This document shows, piece after piece, positions 14,739-22,512 of a stretch of 22,512 nucleotides of DNA; within the stretch, counting starts at the first letter, position 1; every line of letters begins with the position of its first letter. Under the pieces are notes generated by a model that saw only the letters and a list, made by a program, of their open reading frames with translations, was not told the origin of the DNA and made no database searches. This DNA is from JBALVO01 sp036961445 (GTDB lineage Bacteria; Pseudomonadota; Gammaproteobacteria; Pseudomonadales; Halieaceae). The translations under genes and the position numbers were made by a program. The DNA lies in NCBI GenBank assembly GCA_036961445.1, contig JBALVO010000058.1:1-22512 (forward strand), read 5' to 3'.

Positions 14739-15662
14739 CTATCGCCACCCTTCCAGGCTTAATTCCAGAATGCGCCGCACCAGTGCTGCAATATCCAAAC
14801 CCGCAGCCGCCGCCGCCATCGGCACCAGAGAGTGAGATGTCATCCCCGGTATGGTGTTCACTTCCAGCACGTAGAAATCGCCCTTGCTATCACGCATCAC
14901 ATCAACGCGACCCCATACAGAACAAGCAACGGAACGAAATGCTCGCAGGGCCAACTCGGCCAACTGTGTTTCCTCAGCGTCACTCAAACCGCTGGGACAG
15001 TGGTAGCGTGTCTCTTCTGAAAGATACTTGGCCTCGTAATCGTAAAACTCGTTATCGGTCTCCAGGCGAATTGCAGGCAACGCGCGGTCACCCAATACCG
15101 CTACCGTGTACTCAGGCCCATCAATAAAGCGCTCTGCCAACACCTCACCGGCATACTCTGCGGCCAACTCGTAGGCTGCGCGCAACTCATCAGCACTAGC
15201 GGCCGCGGTCATGCCAATGCTGGAGCCTTCACACGCGGGCTTAACAAAAACCTTGCCGAAGTGATCAATGACAGCTTGCCAATCCGTATCGGCCTTGAGT
15301 GTCACAAATCCACCTGTGGCCAAATCCATGCCCTGCCACAGTTGTTTGCTACGCACTTTATCCATCGCCAGAGCGGAACCCAACACGCCCGAACCGGTAT
15401 AGGGAATCTGCAATACCTGCAACGCGCCTTGCATGCTGCCGTCCTCACCCCCGGGACCGTGCAATGCAATAAAGGCACAGGACACACCCTGTAGCTGCGC
15501 AATCCAGTCCGCCTCGGCGGGATCCACGGGGCGTACATCACAGCCCAATGATTGCAGTGCTGCTATCACCGTCTGGCCACTTAGCAACGACACTTCGCGT
15601 TCCGCCGAGTTACCTCCCAGCAGCACCGCAATTGTTCCGGACGGCAAGTTAGCTATCGTCAT
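14739..15662 (-). CDS. ddlB: D-alanine--D-alanine ligase
   Basis: This ATP-grasp enzyme makes the D-Ala-D-Ala dipeptide that MurF adds to the peptidoglycan precursor. The protein is 307 aa (E. coli DdlB 306). Motifs are GGNSAEREVSLLSG (16-29), HGPGGEDG (68-75), the ATP-lid region EGSSIG (145-150), GRVDVM (251-256) and EVNTIPGMTSHSLVP (267-281) with the metal-binding Glu and Asn. Its ATG overlaps the murC stop (ATGA, 4 bases). It lies between murC and ftsQ with no murB between them, as in E. coli. The symbol ddlB rests on this dcw location. Confidence 0.96.
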   Translation of the reverse strand: MTIANLPSGTIAVLLGGNSAEREVSLLSGQTVIAALQSLGCDVRPVDPAEADWIAQLQGVSCAFIALHGPGGEDGSMQGALQVLQIPYTGSGVLGSALAMDKVRSKQLWQGMDLATGGFVTLKADTDWQAVIDHFGKVFVKPACEGSSIGMTAAASADELRAAYELAAEYAGEVLAERFIDGPEYTVAVLGDRALPAIRLETDNEFYDYEAKYLSEETRYHCPSGLSDAEETQLAELALRAFRSVACSVWGRVDVMRDSKGDFYVLEVNTIPGMTSHSLVPMAAAAAGLDIAALVRRILELSLEGWR

Positions 15663-17098
15663 TTGGACGGCACCTCCAGCAGATCAAGGGTGCTTAAGTC
15701 CTGGGCCAGGCGCGCCACATTACCGGCCCCCTGGGTAATCACAATGTCACCGTCATTGACAATGCCGCACAGCAACCCTGGCACGTCCTCTATCTGTTCG
15801 GCAAAGATCGGTTCGACCTGGCCACGCTGACGAATGCTGCGTGTCAGGCTGCGGCTATCCGCTCCAGGGATGGCGTCCTCCCCAGCGGGATAGACATCAA
15901 GTAATACCAGAACATCGCAGCTGGATAACACCGCGACAAAATCCTCATACAAATCCCGGGTGCGGGTGTAGCGATGAGGCTGATAGACCATTACCACACG
16001 ACGCTCTGGCCAGGCCTGCCTGGATGACTCCAACGTGGCTTTCACTTCCGTGGGGTGATGCCCGTAATCATCCACCAACAGCGCCTTGCCACCGGGAAAA
16101 GCCAATTCGCCCAGTTGCGTGAAGCGGCGTCCCACACCGGCAAACTTCTGCAAACCCTGTTGCATCGCCACATCCTGCAAGCCCTCGTCGCTGGCTACAG
16201 CAACAGCGGCGGTGGCGTTGAGTACGTTGTGGGTCCCGGGCATGCTCAAGGTTATCGGCAGGGCCGCTTTACCAGCAGGCCGGCGCACTACAAACTGTGT
16301 ATTGAGGCCGGCAGGACGCATCTCACTGACCTGATAATCCGCAGCCTCGCTGAAGCCGTAGGTAATCACCTGGCGGGTCACCTCCGGTAGCAGATCGCGG
16401 ATCACTGGATCATCGATGCACAAGACGGCCACTCCGTAAAACGGCAAGTTGTGTATAAATTCCAAAAAGGTACGACGCAGCAGCGCGAAGTCGCCGCCAT
16501 AGGTTTCCATATGGTCTGCTTCGATGTTGGTCACCACGGTGACCATGGGCTGTAAATGCAAGAACGAGGCATCACTTTCATCCGCCTCGGCAATAAGAAA
16601 GCGACTGGCGCCAAGTTGTGCATTGCTGCCAACACTATTGACCAGACCACCAATAACGAAGGTGGGATCCAGGCCCGCCTCACCAAAAATCGCTGCTATA
16701 AGACTGGTAGTGGTGGTTTTTCCGTGCGTACCGGCCACCGCAATACCGTGGCGGTAACGCATTAACTCTGCCAGCATCTCAGCTCTCGGCACCACCGGTA
16801 TTCTGGCCTGGCGAGCGGCAACGACCTCCGGGTTTTCCTCATCCACAGCGCTGGAACTGACCACCACATCGGCACCATCAATGTTCTGCTCACTATGACC
16901 GATAAAAATATCTATGCCCTTGGCGGCGAGCCGGCGGGTAACTGCGCTAGCACGCAGGTCTGACCCGGCCACCTGGTACCCAAGATTCACCAGCACTTCG
17001 GCAATCCCACTCATCCCGGTACCGCCGACTCCGATCATATGAATGCGACGCACGCGGCGCATTTCAGGAACGTTGTAAGCGCTTTTGCTATCAAACAC
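15659..17098 (-). CDS. murC: UDP-N-acetylmuramate--L-alanine ligase MurC
   Basis: MurC adds the first amino acid to UDP-MurNAc in the cytoplasm. The protein is 479 aa. The nucleotide-binding N-terminus IHMIGVGGTGMSGIAE (19-34), the Mur ligase P-loop AGTHGKTTT (122-130) and ADESDASF (172-179) are all present. The start is GTG at 17096-17098, overlapping the end of murG by 8 bases. A strong GAGGAG lies 7 bases upstream, inside murG. An ATG at codon 13 would give MRRVRRIHMIG, but it would cut the conserved PEMRRV segment and lacks such a ribosome site. Translation is probably coupled to murG. Confidence 0.96.
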   Translation of the reverse strand: MFDSKSAYNVPEMRRVRRIHMIGVGGTGMSGIAEVLVNLGYQVAGSDLRASAVTRRLAAKGIDIFIGHSEQNIDGADVVVSSSAVDEENPEVVAARQARIPVVPRAEMLAELMRYRHGIAVAGTHGKTTTTSLIAAIFGEAGLDPTFVIGGLVNSVGSNAQLGASRFLIAEADESDASFLHLQPMVTVVTNIEADHMETYGGDFALLRRTFLEFIHNLPFYGVAVLCIDDPVIRDLLPEVTRQVITYGFSEAADYQVSEMRPAGLNTQFVVRRPAGKAALPITLSMPGTHNVLNATAAVAVASDEGLQDVAMQQGLQKFAGVGRRFTQLGELAFPGGKALLVDDYGHHPTEVKATLESSRQAWPERRVVMVYQPHRYTRTRDLYEDFVAVLSSCDVLVLLDVYPAGEDAIPGADSRSLTRSIRQRGQVEPIFAEQIEDVPGLLCGIVNDGDIVITQGAGNVARLAQDLSTLDLLEVPSK

Positions 17099-18218
17099 GC
17101 ATCAGCTCCTCACAATAGTCCGTTACCCGGGCAGCCGCGTCAGGCGTTGCGGTGGCAGCGGCTGCGCTGGCCATCGTGGACAATCTTTGCGGGTGAGCCA
17201 GATAGCCTTGCAGGGCGCTCACCAGGGAATCGACGGTCATCTCACTCTGGCGCAACAAGATTGCGCCACCGCAGTCGGTGAGAGACCGGGCGTTCGCACT
17301 CTGGTGATCATCAATAGCGTGCGGCAAAGGCACCAGCATCGAGGGGCGCCCCATAATTGCCAGCTCGGCAACTGTAAGAGCACCGGCACGGCACAACACC
17401 AGGTCCGCCCAGGCATAGGCTTGCGCCATATCTTCGATAAACGGCGCGACCTGCACGCCCTTATCCAGCAAACTACCGTAGCTTTCGCGCACGGACTCCG
17501 CATGTGCATCGCCGCACTGGTGCCAGACTTCAAGTGGCGCAGTACCGCCATCCATCAGCTTGCCCACGGCACCGGGTATCATGTTATTGATGGGTCGTGC
17601 CCCCAGGCTACCCCCCAATACCAACAGCCGCAGCGGTCTCTGGCCGGCATAGTCGTAGTCACTGTGCGCAGCGGCCGCCACCAGTTCACGGCGCACCGGA
17701 TTACCCAGCACGGTGTACTGTATGTCTTCCTTGAAAGCACCAGGAAAGCCGGCAATGACCTTTGAGGCGAGTGGCGCCAACATCCGATTAGTGGTGCCGG
17801 CGACGGCATTTTGTTCATGAATCAGCAATGGCTTGCGCAACAGCCACGCTGCCACCCCGGCGGGACCGGCAACATAACCACCCATACCCACCACACAACG
17901 CGGCGCCAGGCGCAATACCAGCCACAACGCTTGCAGGGAAGCCAGCGCCAGAAATACCAGGCCAAGAATTTTGTGCAGCAGATTCTTACCCCTGACACCG
18001 CGCACTGACAGGCAGTGCAGAATAATACCGGCCGCCGGTACCACCCGATGTTCCAACCCGCGGGCGGTACCCACCCATTCCACACGATAACCACGACTCA
18101 GCAATTCAGTGGCAACGGCCAAAGCGGGATAGACGTGTCCGCCGGTGCCACCGGCCATCATCAATACCAGGGGGCCCTGCGAATTTCGTCCAGTGGCTAC
18201 GGAGCTGGATGCCGTCAT
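17091..18218 (-). CDS. murG: UDP-GlcNAc:lipid I N-acetylglucosaminyltransferase MurG
   Basis: MurG is a GT-B fold peripheral membrane enzyme that turns lipid I into lipid II on the inner face of the inner membrane. The protein is 375 aa, slightly longer than E. coli MurG (355) because of about 12 extra N-terminal residues. Glycine-rich loops are GGTGGH (23-28) and GGSLGA (202-207). The acceptor-side motif HEQNAVAGTTN is at 134-144, and the donor-site residues lie in RAGALTVAEL (277-286) and DDHQ (303-306). The ATG overlaps the ftsW stop (ATGA). The gene carries the murC ribosome site in its last codons. Confidence 0.96.
   Translation of the reverse strand: MTASSSVATGRNSQGPLVLMMAGGTGGHVYPALAVATELLSRGYRVEWVGTARGLEHRVVPAAGIILHCLSVRGVRGKNLLHKILGLVFLALASLQALWLVLRLAPRCVVGMGGYVAGPAGVAAWLLRKPLLIHEQNAVAGTTNRMLAPLASKVIAGFPGAFKEDIQYTVLGNPVRRELVAAAAHSDYDYAGQRPLRLLVLGGSLGARPINNMIPGAVGKLMDGGTAPLEVWHQCGDAHAESVRESYGSLLDKGVQVAPFIEDMAQAYAWADLVLCRAGALTVAELAIMGRPSMLVPLPHAIDDHQSANARSLTDCGGAILLRQSEMTVDSLVSALQGYLAHPQRLSTMASAAAATATPDAAARVTDYCEELMRV
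17106..17111 (-). promoter_or_regulatory. Ribosome binding site inside murG for murC
   Basis: GAGGAG on the minus strand encodes two Glu codons near the murG C-terminus (EELMRV) and also sits 7 bases before the murC GTG start. This spacing decides the start choice for murC. Confidence 0.75.
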
Positions 18219-19369
18219 TTCACGCGCCTCCCCTTACGCTGGGGTTGGCGAATGTCGCGATCTACACGTAATACCAGAGCCAACATGGCGCAGCATACGA
18301 TCAGGCTGGTGCCACCGTAGCTGACAAAGGGCAGGGTCAAACCCTTGGTGGGCAACAAACCCGAACTAACACCCATGTTGACGAAGGCCTGACCGGAAAA
18401 CACCAGCGCAACCCCATAGCAGAGATACGCGCCGAAGAGATTGGCTGAGCGCGCAGCCTGACGACCAACCCACAGCACTCTGCCAATCAAAGCGGTGTAC
18501 AAGGCGATGACTGCTATGGCGCCGATAAAACCGGTTTCTTCGGCCCAGATGGAAAATACAAAATCAGTATGCGCCTCGGGCAGATAGAATAACTTCTGCA
18601 CGCTGTTGCCCAGGCCAACACCAAACCACTCCCCACGCCCGAATGCGATCAGCGACTGGGTCAGCTGAAATCCCGTGTCAAAGGGATCCGCCCATGGGTC
18701 GGTGTAAGCGGTCAAACGCTTCACCCGATAGGGTGCACTGAGCACCAATACCAGCAATGCGCCCAGGGCGCCCAGCAACACCAGCATAAAGTGACCCAGC
18801 TTTACACCAGCCAGGAATAACATACCAAAAGCCGTGGCTACCACAATCACGGTAGCGCCGAAATCCGGTTCAATCATCAGCAGCAAGGTGGTGGTGAACA
18901 ACACCGCCATGGGCTTGAGAAAACCCTGCCACTGATGACGCACCTCGTGTTCACGGCGCACCATGTAGCCTGCGAGGTAGATCACCATCGCCATCTTGGC
19001 AAACTCTGAGGGCTGTAACGTAAAGGGACCCAGGGGTAACCATCGCTGACTGCCGTTTACCTCGCGGCCAATACCGGGAATCAGTACCAGAATAAGCAGG
19101 GCCAGGGCCACAAACAGCCAAACCCAGCCGGTATCCAGCCAGAACTGTGGCGGCACGCGATACACCACCGCACCGCCTGTAATTGCCAGCAACAAGTAGA
19201 TAAGGTGGCGCTGGGTGTGAAACCAGGCATTCTGGAAATGCCAGTCTGCGTACTCAATGGACGCTGAGCTGATAGCGATCAGGCCAACCAGCAGCAGAGA
19301 CAGACCCAGCAGCGCCAACGTCATGTCAGGTGCAAAGGATAATGGCTGCGCAGCGCGAGGGGTGCTCAT
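18215..19369 (-). CDS. ftsW: Septal peptidoglycan glycosyltransferase FtsW (SEDS family)
   Basis: FtsW is the polytopic SEDS polymerase that makes septal glycan from lipid II together with FtsI (PBP3). The protein is 384 aa with about ten hydrophobic segments. SEDS motifs seen are NGSQRW (105-110), LQPSEFAK (118-125), IEPDFGAT (166-173), LPEAHTDF with the catalytic-site D269, and GLLPTKGLTLPFVSYGG (337-353). The dcw location between murD and murG separates it from RodA. The ATG at 19369 overlaps the murD stop by 4 bases (ATGA). The C-terminal tail is short and basic (RKGRRVK). Confidence 0.96.
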   Translation of the reverse strand: MSTPRAAQPLSFAPDMTLALLGLSLLLVGLIAISSASIEYADWHFQNAWFHTQRHLIYLLLAITGGAVVYRVPPQFWLDTGWVWLFVALALLILVLIPGIGREVNGSQRWLPLGPFTLQPSEFAKMAMVIYLAGYMVRREHEVRHQWQGFLKPMAVLFTTTLLLMIEPDFGATVIVVATAFGMLFLAGVKLGHFMLVLLGALGALLVLVLSAPYRVKRLTAYTDPWADPFDTGFQLTQSLIAFGRGEWFGVGLGNSVQKLFYLPEAHTDFVFSIWAEETGFIGAIAVIALYTALIGRVLWVGRQAARSANLFGAYLCYGVALVFSGQAFVNMGVSSGLLPTKGLTLPFVSYGGTSLIVCCAMLALVLRVDRDIRQPQRKGRRVK

Positions 19370-20724
19370 AGCTTACCCTCCTGTAATCGCGCTACTGCTT
19401 CACAGAAGGCGACGCCGCGTTGTGCGTAGCCAGCAAACATATCGAAACTGGCACACGCCGGCGATAACAGTACGCAGTCACCCGGGGCAGCCTGTTGCGC
19501 AGCGGTCGTCACGGCGCCATCCATGGACAAGGCCATCACTACCGGCGCAGACCCGGCCAGGGCCTGCTGCATTTTCCCGGCGTCTTCTCCCAGCAACACC
19601 AACAACTTACAGTGCCGCTGTACAGCTGCCTGCAGGCGGGTAAAGTCCGCCCCTTTACTCTGGCCGCCGGCGATAAGGATAATATTTCGCTCACCCCCCA
19701 GGCCATGCAAGGCAGCTTCTGTAGCGCCCACGTTAGTGCCTTTGGAGTCGTTGACGAAACTGATTCCGTTGATCTGCGCTACCTGCTCGCAGCGGTGTGG
19801 CAAACCCCGAAATTCGCGCAGGGTAGCGACCATGGATGCCAATGGCAGGCCAACGGCATGGCCCAGCGCCAGAGCTGCGAGAACGTTGGCCACATTATGT
19901 CGTCCTGCCAGCGCTAACTGCTCCACGCTTAACAGTGTTTCAAAGCCGCAACACAGGTGCTCTACTCCATCCACCTGGCGCAGGCCGAAACCACCCAGTT
20001 CCGGCTCGGAGACACGCCAACTGATGATCTCTACGTCCGCGGCAACCAGCGGCAAGGTCAAGGGATCACTGCGGTTCACTACTGCTTTTGCACAACCGCG
20101 AAAAATACGGTGCTTGGCCTGGTGGTAGTTTGGCATATTGCCATGCCTGTCCAGATGATCGGCACTGACATTGAGCACAGTCGCCACCGCCAGATTGAGG
20201 TTGCCGGCGCGCTCCAGTTGAAAGCTGGACAACTCCAACACGTAAAGCTCGCGGTCATCCGCCAATAAATCCAGCGCCGCAGTGCCCAGATTGCCCCCGA
20301 CACCCACGTTTAGCCCCGCATCCCTCGCCATCTGGCCCAGCAGCTCAGTGACCGTGGATTTCGCGTTGGACCCGGTAATACCTACGACCGGCGCACGAGC
20401 CGCTCGCACAAACAGATCAATATCACCTAGCACTTCGACATCCGCCGCCAGAGCCCGGACCACAACAGGGTCGTCCATGGCGATGCCCGGACTGACGATC
20501 AGCTCCGTAGCACTGTCAATAAGACCTGCCGGGTAGTCACCTGCGTAAATGGTTACGTCGGGCATTTCCTGACGCAGTTCACGCAAGCCAGGTGGCTCAG
20601 CACGGGTATCAATCACGGTGAACGAAATGCCGCGAGCATACAAATAGCGCGCGCAGGACACACCAGTAACGCCCAGGCCAACCACGACCCGGTTCACGCT
20701 ACTTGCTATTACACCCTGTGCCAC
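19366..20724 (-). CDS. murD: UDP-N-acetylmuramoyl-L-alanine--D-glutamate ligase MurD
   Basis: MurD adds D-glutamate to UDP-MurNAc-L-Ala in the cytoplasm. The N-terminal VVVGLGVTGVSCARY and the Mur ligase P-loop GITGSNAKSTVTEL are clear; the loop has NAKS where other Mur ligases have HGKT, which is normal for MurD. The frame is open to a TTG at 20751 (461 aa), but I place the start at GTG 20722-20724 (452 aa). It has an almost perfect AAGGTGG 8 bases upstream and gives about 11 residues before the VVVGLG strand, as in Pseudomonas MurD. A GTG at 20736 is a third option. The stop overlaps ftsW. The gene lies 37 bases after mraY with this start. Confidence 0.93.
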   Translation of the reverse strand: MAQGVIASSVNRVVVGLGVTGVSCARYLYARGISFTVIDTRAEPPGLRELRQEMPDVTIYAGDYPAGLIDSATELIVSPGIAMDDPVVVRALAADVEVLGDIDLFVRAARAPVVGITGSNAKSTVTELLGQMARDAGLNVGVGGNLGTAALDLLADDRELYVLELSSFQLERAGNLNLAVATVLNVSADHLDRHGNMPNYHQAKHRIFRGCAKAVVNRSDPLTLPLVAADVEIISWRVSEPELGGFGLRQVDGVEHLCCGFETLLSVEQLALAGRHNVANVLAALALGHAVGLPLASMVATLREFRGLPHRCEQVAQINGISFVNDSKGTNVGATEAALHGLGGERNIILIAGGQSKGADFTRLQAAVQRHCKLLVLLGEDAGKMQQALAGSAPVVMALSMDGAVTTAAQQAAPGDCVLLSPACASFDMFAGYAQRGVAFCEAVARLQEGKL

Positions 20725-20732
20725 TGACGCAT

Positions 20733-20739
20733 CCACCTT
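20733..20739 (-). promoter_or_regulatory. Ribosome binding site favouring the murD GTG start
   Basis: AAGGTGG on the minus strand is one base from the perfect AAGGAGG. It lies 8 bases before the GTG at 20722-20724. The upstream TTG at 20751 has no comparable site. Confidence 0.6.
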
Positions 20740-20761
20740 GTTAATACCCAAAACCCATCGT

Positions 20762-21844
20762 CTAACGCAACTTCAATGTCGCCAGCCCAAACAGGACCAG
20801 CATGACGGTAATAATCCAGAAACGAACGATCACGCGAGGCTCTGGCCACCCCTTCAATTCAAAGTGATGATGAATCGGCGCCATGCGAAATATCCGCTTG
20901 CCCGTCAACTTGAAAGAAGCCACCTGCATGATCACCGACACGGTTTCCAGCACAAAAATGCCGCCCATGATAAAAAAGACGATTTCGTGCCGAATTATCA
21001 CCGCCACCGTCCCCAGGGCAGCACCCAGTGCCAGAGCACCCACGTCGCCCATAAATATCTGCGCGGGGTAGGTGTTAAACCACAAAAACCCCAGGCCCGC
21101 GCCAGCAATAGCACCGCAGAACACCGCGAGCTCTCCACTGCCAGCAACATAGGGAATATGCAGGTAGTCGGCAAAATCAACATGGCCGGTGAGATAGGCG
21201 ATGATTCCGAGTGCCGACCCCACCATAACCGTCGGCAAAATAGCCAGGCCGTCCAGCCCGTCAGTCAGGTTGACGGCGTTGCTCGACCCGACAATAACGA
21301 AATAAGCCAGGACCACGAACAACGGACCCATACTCCAGGCAAAATCCTTGAAAAAGGGCACATAAAGTGCAGTGGTGACCGGCGTATCAGAAGCAAAATA
21401 AAGATAAAGCGCGGCAGCAAGCCCGGCCACTGACTGCCACAAGTATTTCCACCGTGCCGGCAGCCCGCGGGAATCTTTCTCCACGACCTTGCGATAATCG
21501 TCCACCCAGCCCACCGCCCCAAACACGGCGGTCACCAGTAAAGCGACCCATAAATAAGCATTGCTGAGATCTCCCCATAGCAAGGTAGCCACAGCGATAG
21601 CCACCAGAATGAGGGCACCCCCCATGGTCGGTGTCCCGGACTTGATCAAATGACTCTGTGGTCCGTCATCGCGCACCGCCTGCCCCACCTGGTGGTAATT
21701 CAGGCGTCTGATCATGGTCGGGCCTACCAGCAGGGAAATCGCCAGGGCAGTGCCAACCGCGAGAATCCCGCGCAGGGTAAGATACTGAAACACCAAAAAG
21801 GCACTATCGAATTGACTGAGATACTGGGCCAACAGCAGTAACAT
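20762..21844 (-). CDS. mraY: Phospho-MurNAc-pentapeptide transferase MraY
   Basis: MraY transfers phospho-MurNAc-pentapeptide to undecaprenyl phosphate, making lipid I. The protein is 360 aa with about ten membrane segments, the same length as E. coli MraY. Active-site motifs are the aspartate pair D115/D116 (WVDDYRKV), NAVNLTDGLDGLA (189-201), D267 (FMGDVGAL) and the histidine cluster H325-H327 (APIHHHFELKGWPE). The SGTPTMGG motif is at 69-76. The ATG is 2 bases after the murF stop, so translation is likely coupled. Confidence 0.97.
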   Translation of the reverse strand: MLLLLAQYLSQFDSAFLVFQYLTLRGILAVGTALAISLLVGPTMIRRLNYHQVGQAVRDDGPQSHLIKSGTPTMGGALILVAIAVATLLWGDLSNAYLWVALLVTAVFGAVGWVDDYRKVVEKDSRGLPARWKYLWQSVAGLAAALYLYFASDTPVTTALYVPFFKDFAWSMGPLFVVLAYFVIVGSSNAVNLTDGLDGLAILPTVMVGSALGIIAYLTGHVDFADYLHIPYVAGSGELAVFCGAIAGAGLGFLWFNTYPAQIFMGDVGALALGAALGTVAVIIRHEIVFFIMGGIFVLETVSVIMQVASFKLTGKRIFRMAPIHHHFELKGWPEPRVIVRFWIITVMLVLFGLATLKLR

Positions 21845-21846
21845 AC

Positions 21847-22512
21847 TCAGTTCCCTCCGATCGCGTTGTCATCGACCAGCGCGCGCAGTATTTGCTCCAT
21901 ACCGGCGCTGCGTGAACCTTTCACCAGCACGGTATCGGCACTGGAAAAATCATTATGAAGACTGGCCAGCACAGCGGTGCGATCAGCGAAGTAGCGAGCG
22001 CCAGCGCCAAAAGCCTCAACGCTGATGAGCAACTCTGGCCCCACTCCCCACAATTGATCTATCCCGGCAGTCCTGGCGTACCCGCCTATCTGGCGGTGCA
22101 ACGTTGCACTGGTATCGCCCAACTCCTTCATCGCACCCAGAATCAGCGTGCGCCTGCCGGTGCAGCCAGCCAGCATGTCGATGGCAGCCCTCACTGAGCC
22201 TGGATTAGCGTTATAACAATCATCAATGATCGTCGCGCCGGCTGCCGATGTACTGGGCGACAGACGACCAGCAACGGGTTGCACGCCCTGCAACCCGCGT
22301 TTGATTTCTACCAGGGACAACTCACAGGCCAGACCCACGGCGATCGCAGCCAGTGCGTTGGCCACGTTATGCACGCCAGGCAAGGCGAGAGTCACGGCTA
22401 CGTCGCCAACGGGGGTGAGCGCAGTAAAGCTCACTCCCTGTGCGCCGTTACAACGCACCGCACTGGCACTGATCGCCGCTGGCTGTTCGAGTCCAAAATC
22501 CAGCACCGTCGC
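21847..22512 (-). CDS. murF: UDP-MurNAc-tripeptide--D-alanyl-D-alanine ligase MurF (partial, 5' end outside window)
   Basis: MurF adds D-Ala-D-Ala to complete the precursor pentapeptide. Only the C-terminal 221 residues are present; the reading frame stays open through the right edge, so the N-terminal and P-loop parts lie beyond 22512. Visible Mur ligase features are LPGVHNVANALAAI (about 22383-22340), the DDCYNANP motif (22224-22201) typical of MurF, and VKGSRSAGME (near 21921-21895). The position before mraY is the standard dcw place for murF. The GTG at 22506 that could look like a start is internal. Confidence 0.95.
   Translation of the reverse strand, partial: ATVLDFGLEQPAAISASAVRCNGAQGVSFTALTPVGDVAVTLALPGVHNVANALAAIAVGLACELSLVEIKRGLQGVQPVAGRLSPSTSAAGATIIDDCYNANPGSVRAAIDMLAGCTGRRTLILGAMKELGDTSATLHRQIGGYARTAGIDQLWGVGPELLISVEAFGAGARYFADRTAVLASLHNDFSSADTVLVKGSRSAGMEQILRALVDDNAIGGN

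Noticed and set aside
1..22512. Mobile element, CRISPR, toxin-antitoxin, phage or novel defence system
   Set aside because: The whole window is accounted for by conserved housekeeping genes in conserved order with short gaps; no such signal is present.

Overview
This window is a stretch of ordinary gammaproteobacterial chromosome holding core cell-envelope and division genes. Gene order, protein lengths and motifs point to a Pseudomonas-like or Cellvibrionales/Halieaceae-like marine gammaproteobacterium. That placement is inferred from gene order and protein character, not from a database search. Coding density is very high. There is no IS element, tRNA, rRNA, CRISPR array or visible island.

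Layout. Positions 1-278 carry no gene; they form the leader of the pilus operon and probably the regulatory region of a divergent gene to the left of the window. Positions 279-4763 (+ strand) hold pilB-pilC-pilD-coaE: type IV pilus assembly ATPase, inner-membrane platform and prepilin peptidase, followed by dephospho-CoA kinase. Everything from 4772 to the right edge is on the minus strand. In transcription order (right to left) it is murF (cut by the window edge)-mraY-murD-ftsW-murG-murC-ddlB-ftsQ-ftsA-ftsZ-lpxC-M23 peptidase-secA-argJ-mutT. The two blocks converge at coaE/mutT with only 8 bases between stop codons.

How the genes work together. MurC, MurD, Ddl and MurF build the UDP-MurNAc-pentapeptide. 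MraY and MurG turn it into lipid II, and FtsW polymerises that at the septum. FtsQ, FtsA and FtsZ are divisome components. LpxC commits UDP-GlcNAc to lipid A, and the M23 protein is a membrane-anchored envelope hydrolase or scaffold. SecA drives protein export. ArgJ (arginine synthesis) and MutT (8-oxo-dGTP clean-up) end the block. Genes from murD to ftsQ are stitched together by 4-base ATGA overlaps, an 8-base overlap and an abutting TAG/ATG, which implies translational coupling.

Points worth noting: a TTG start on lpxC, a GTG start on murC, a murD start best placed at an internal GTG, a slippage-prone GAAGGG hexamer tract coding (Glu-Gly)n in secA, a long basic cytoplasmic tail on FtsQ, a sigma-54-like promoter facing left at 93-108, and the absence of yacG/zapD after coaE and of secM before secA. 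I found no undescribed system here.
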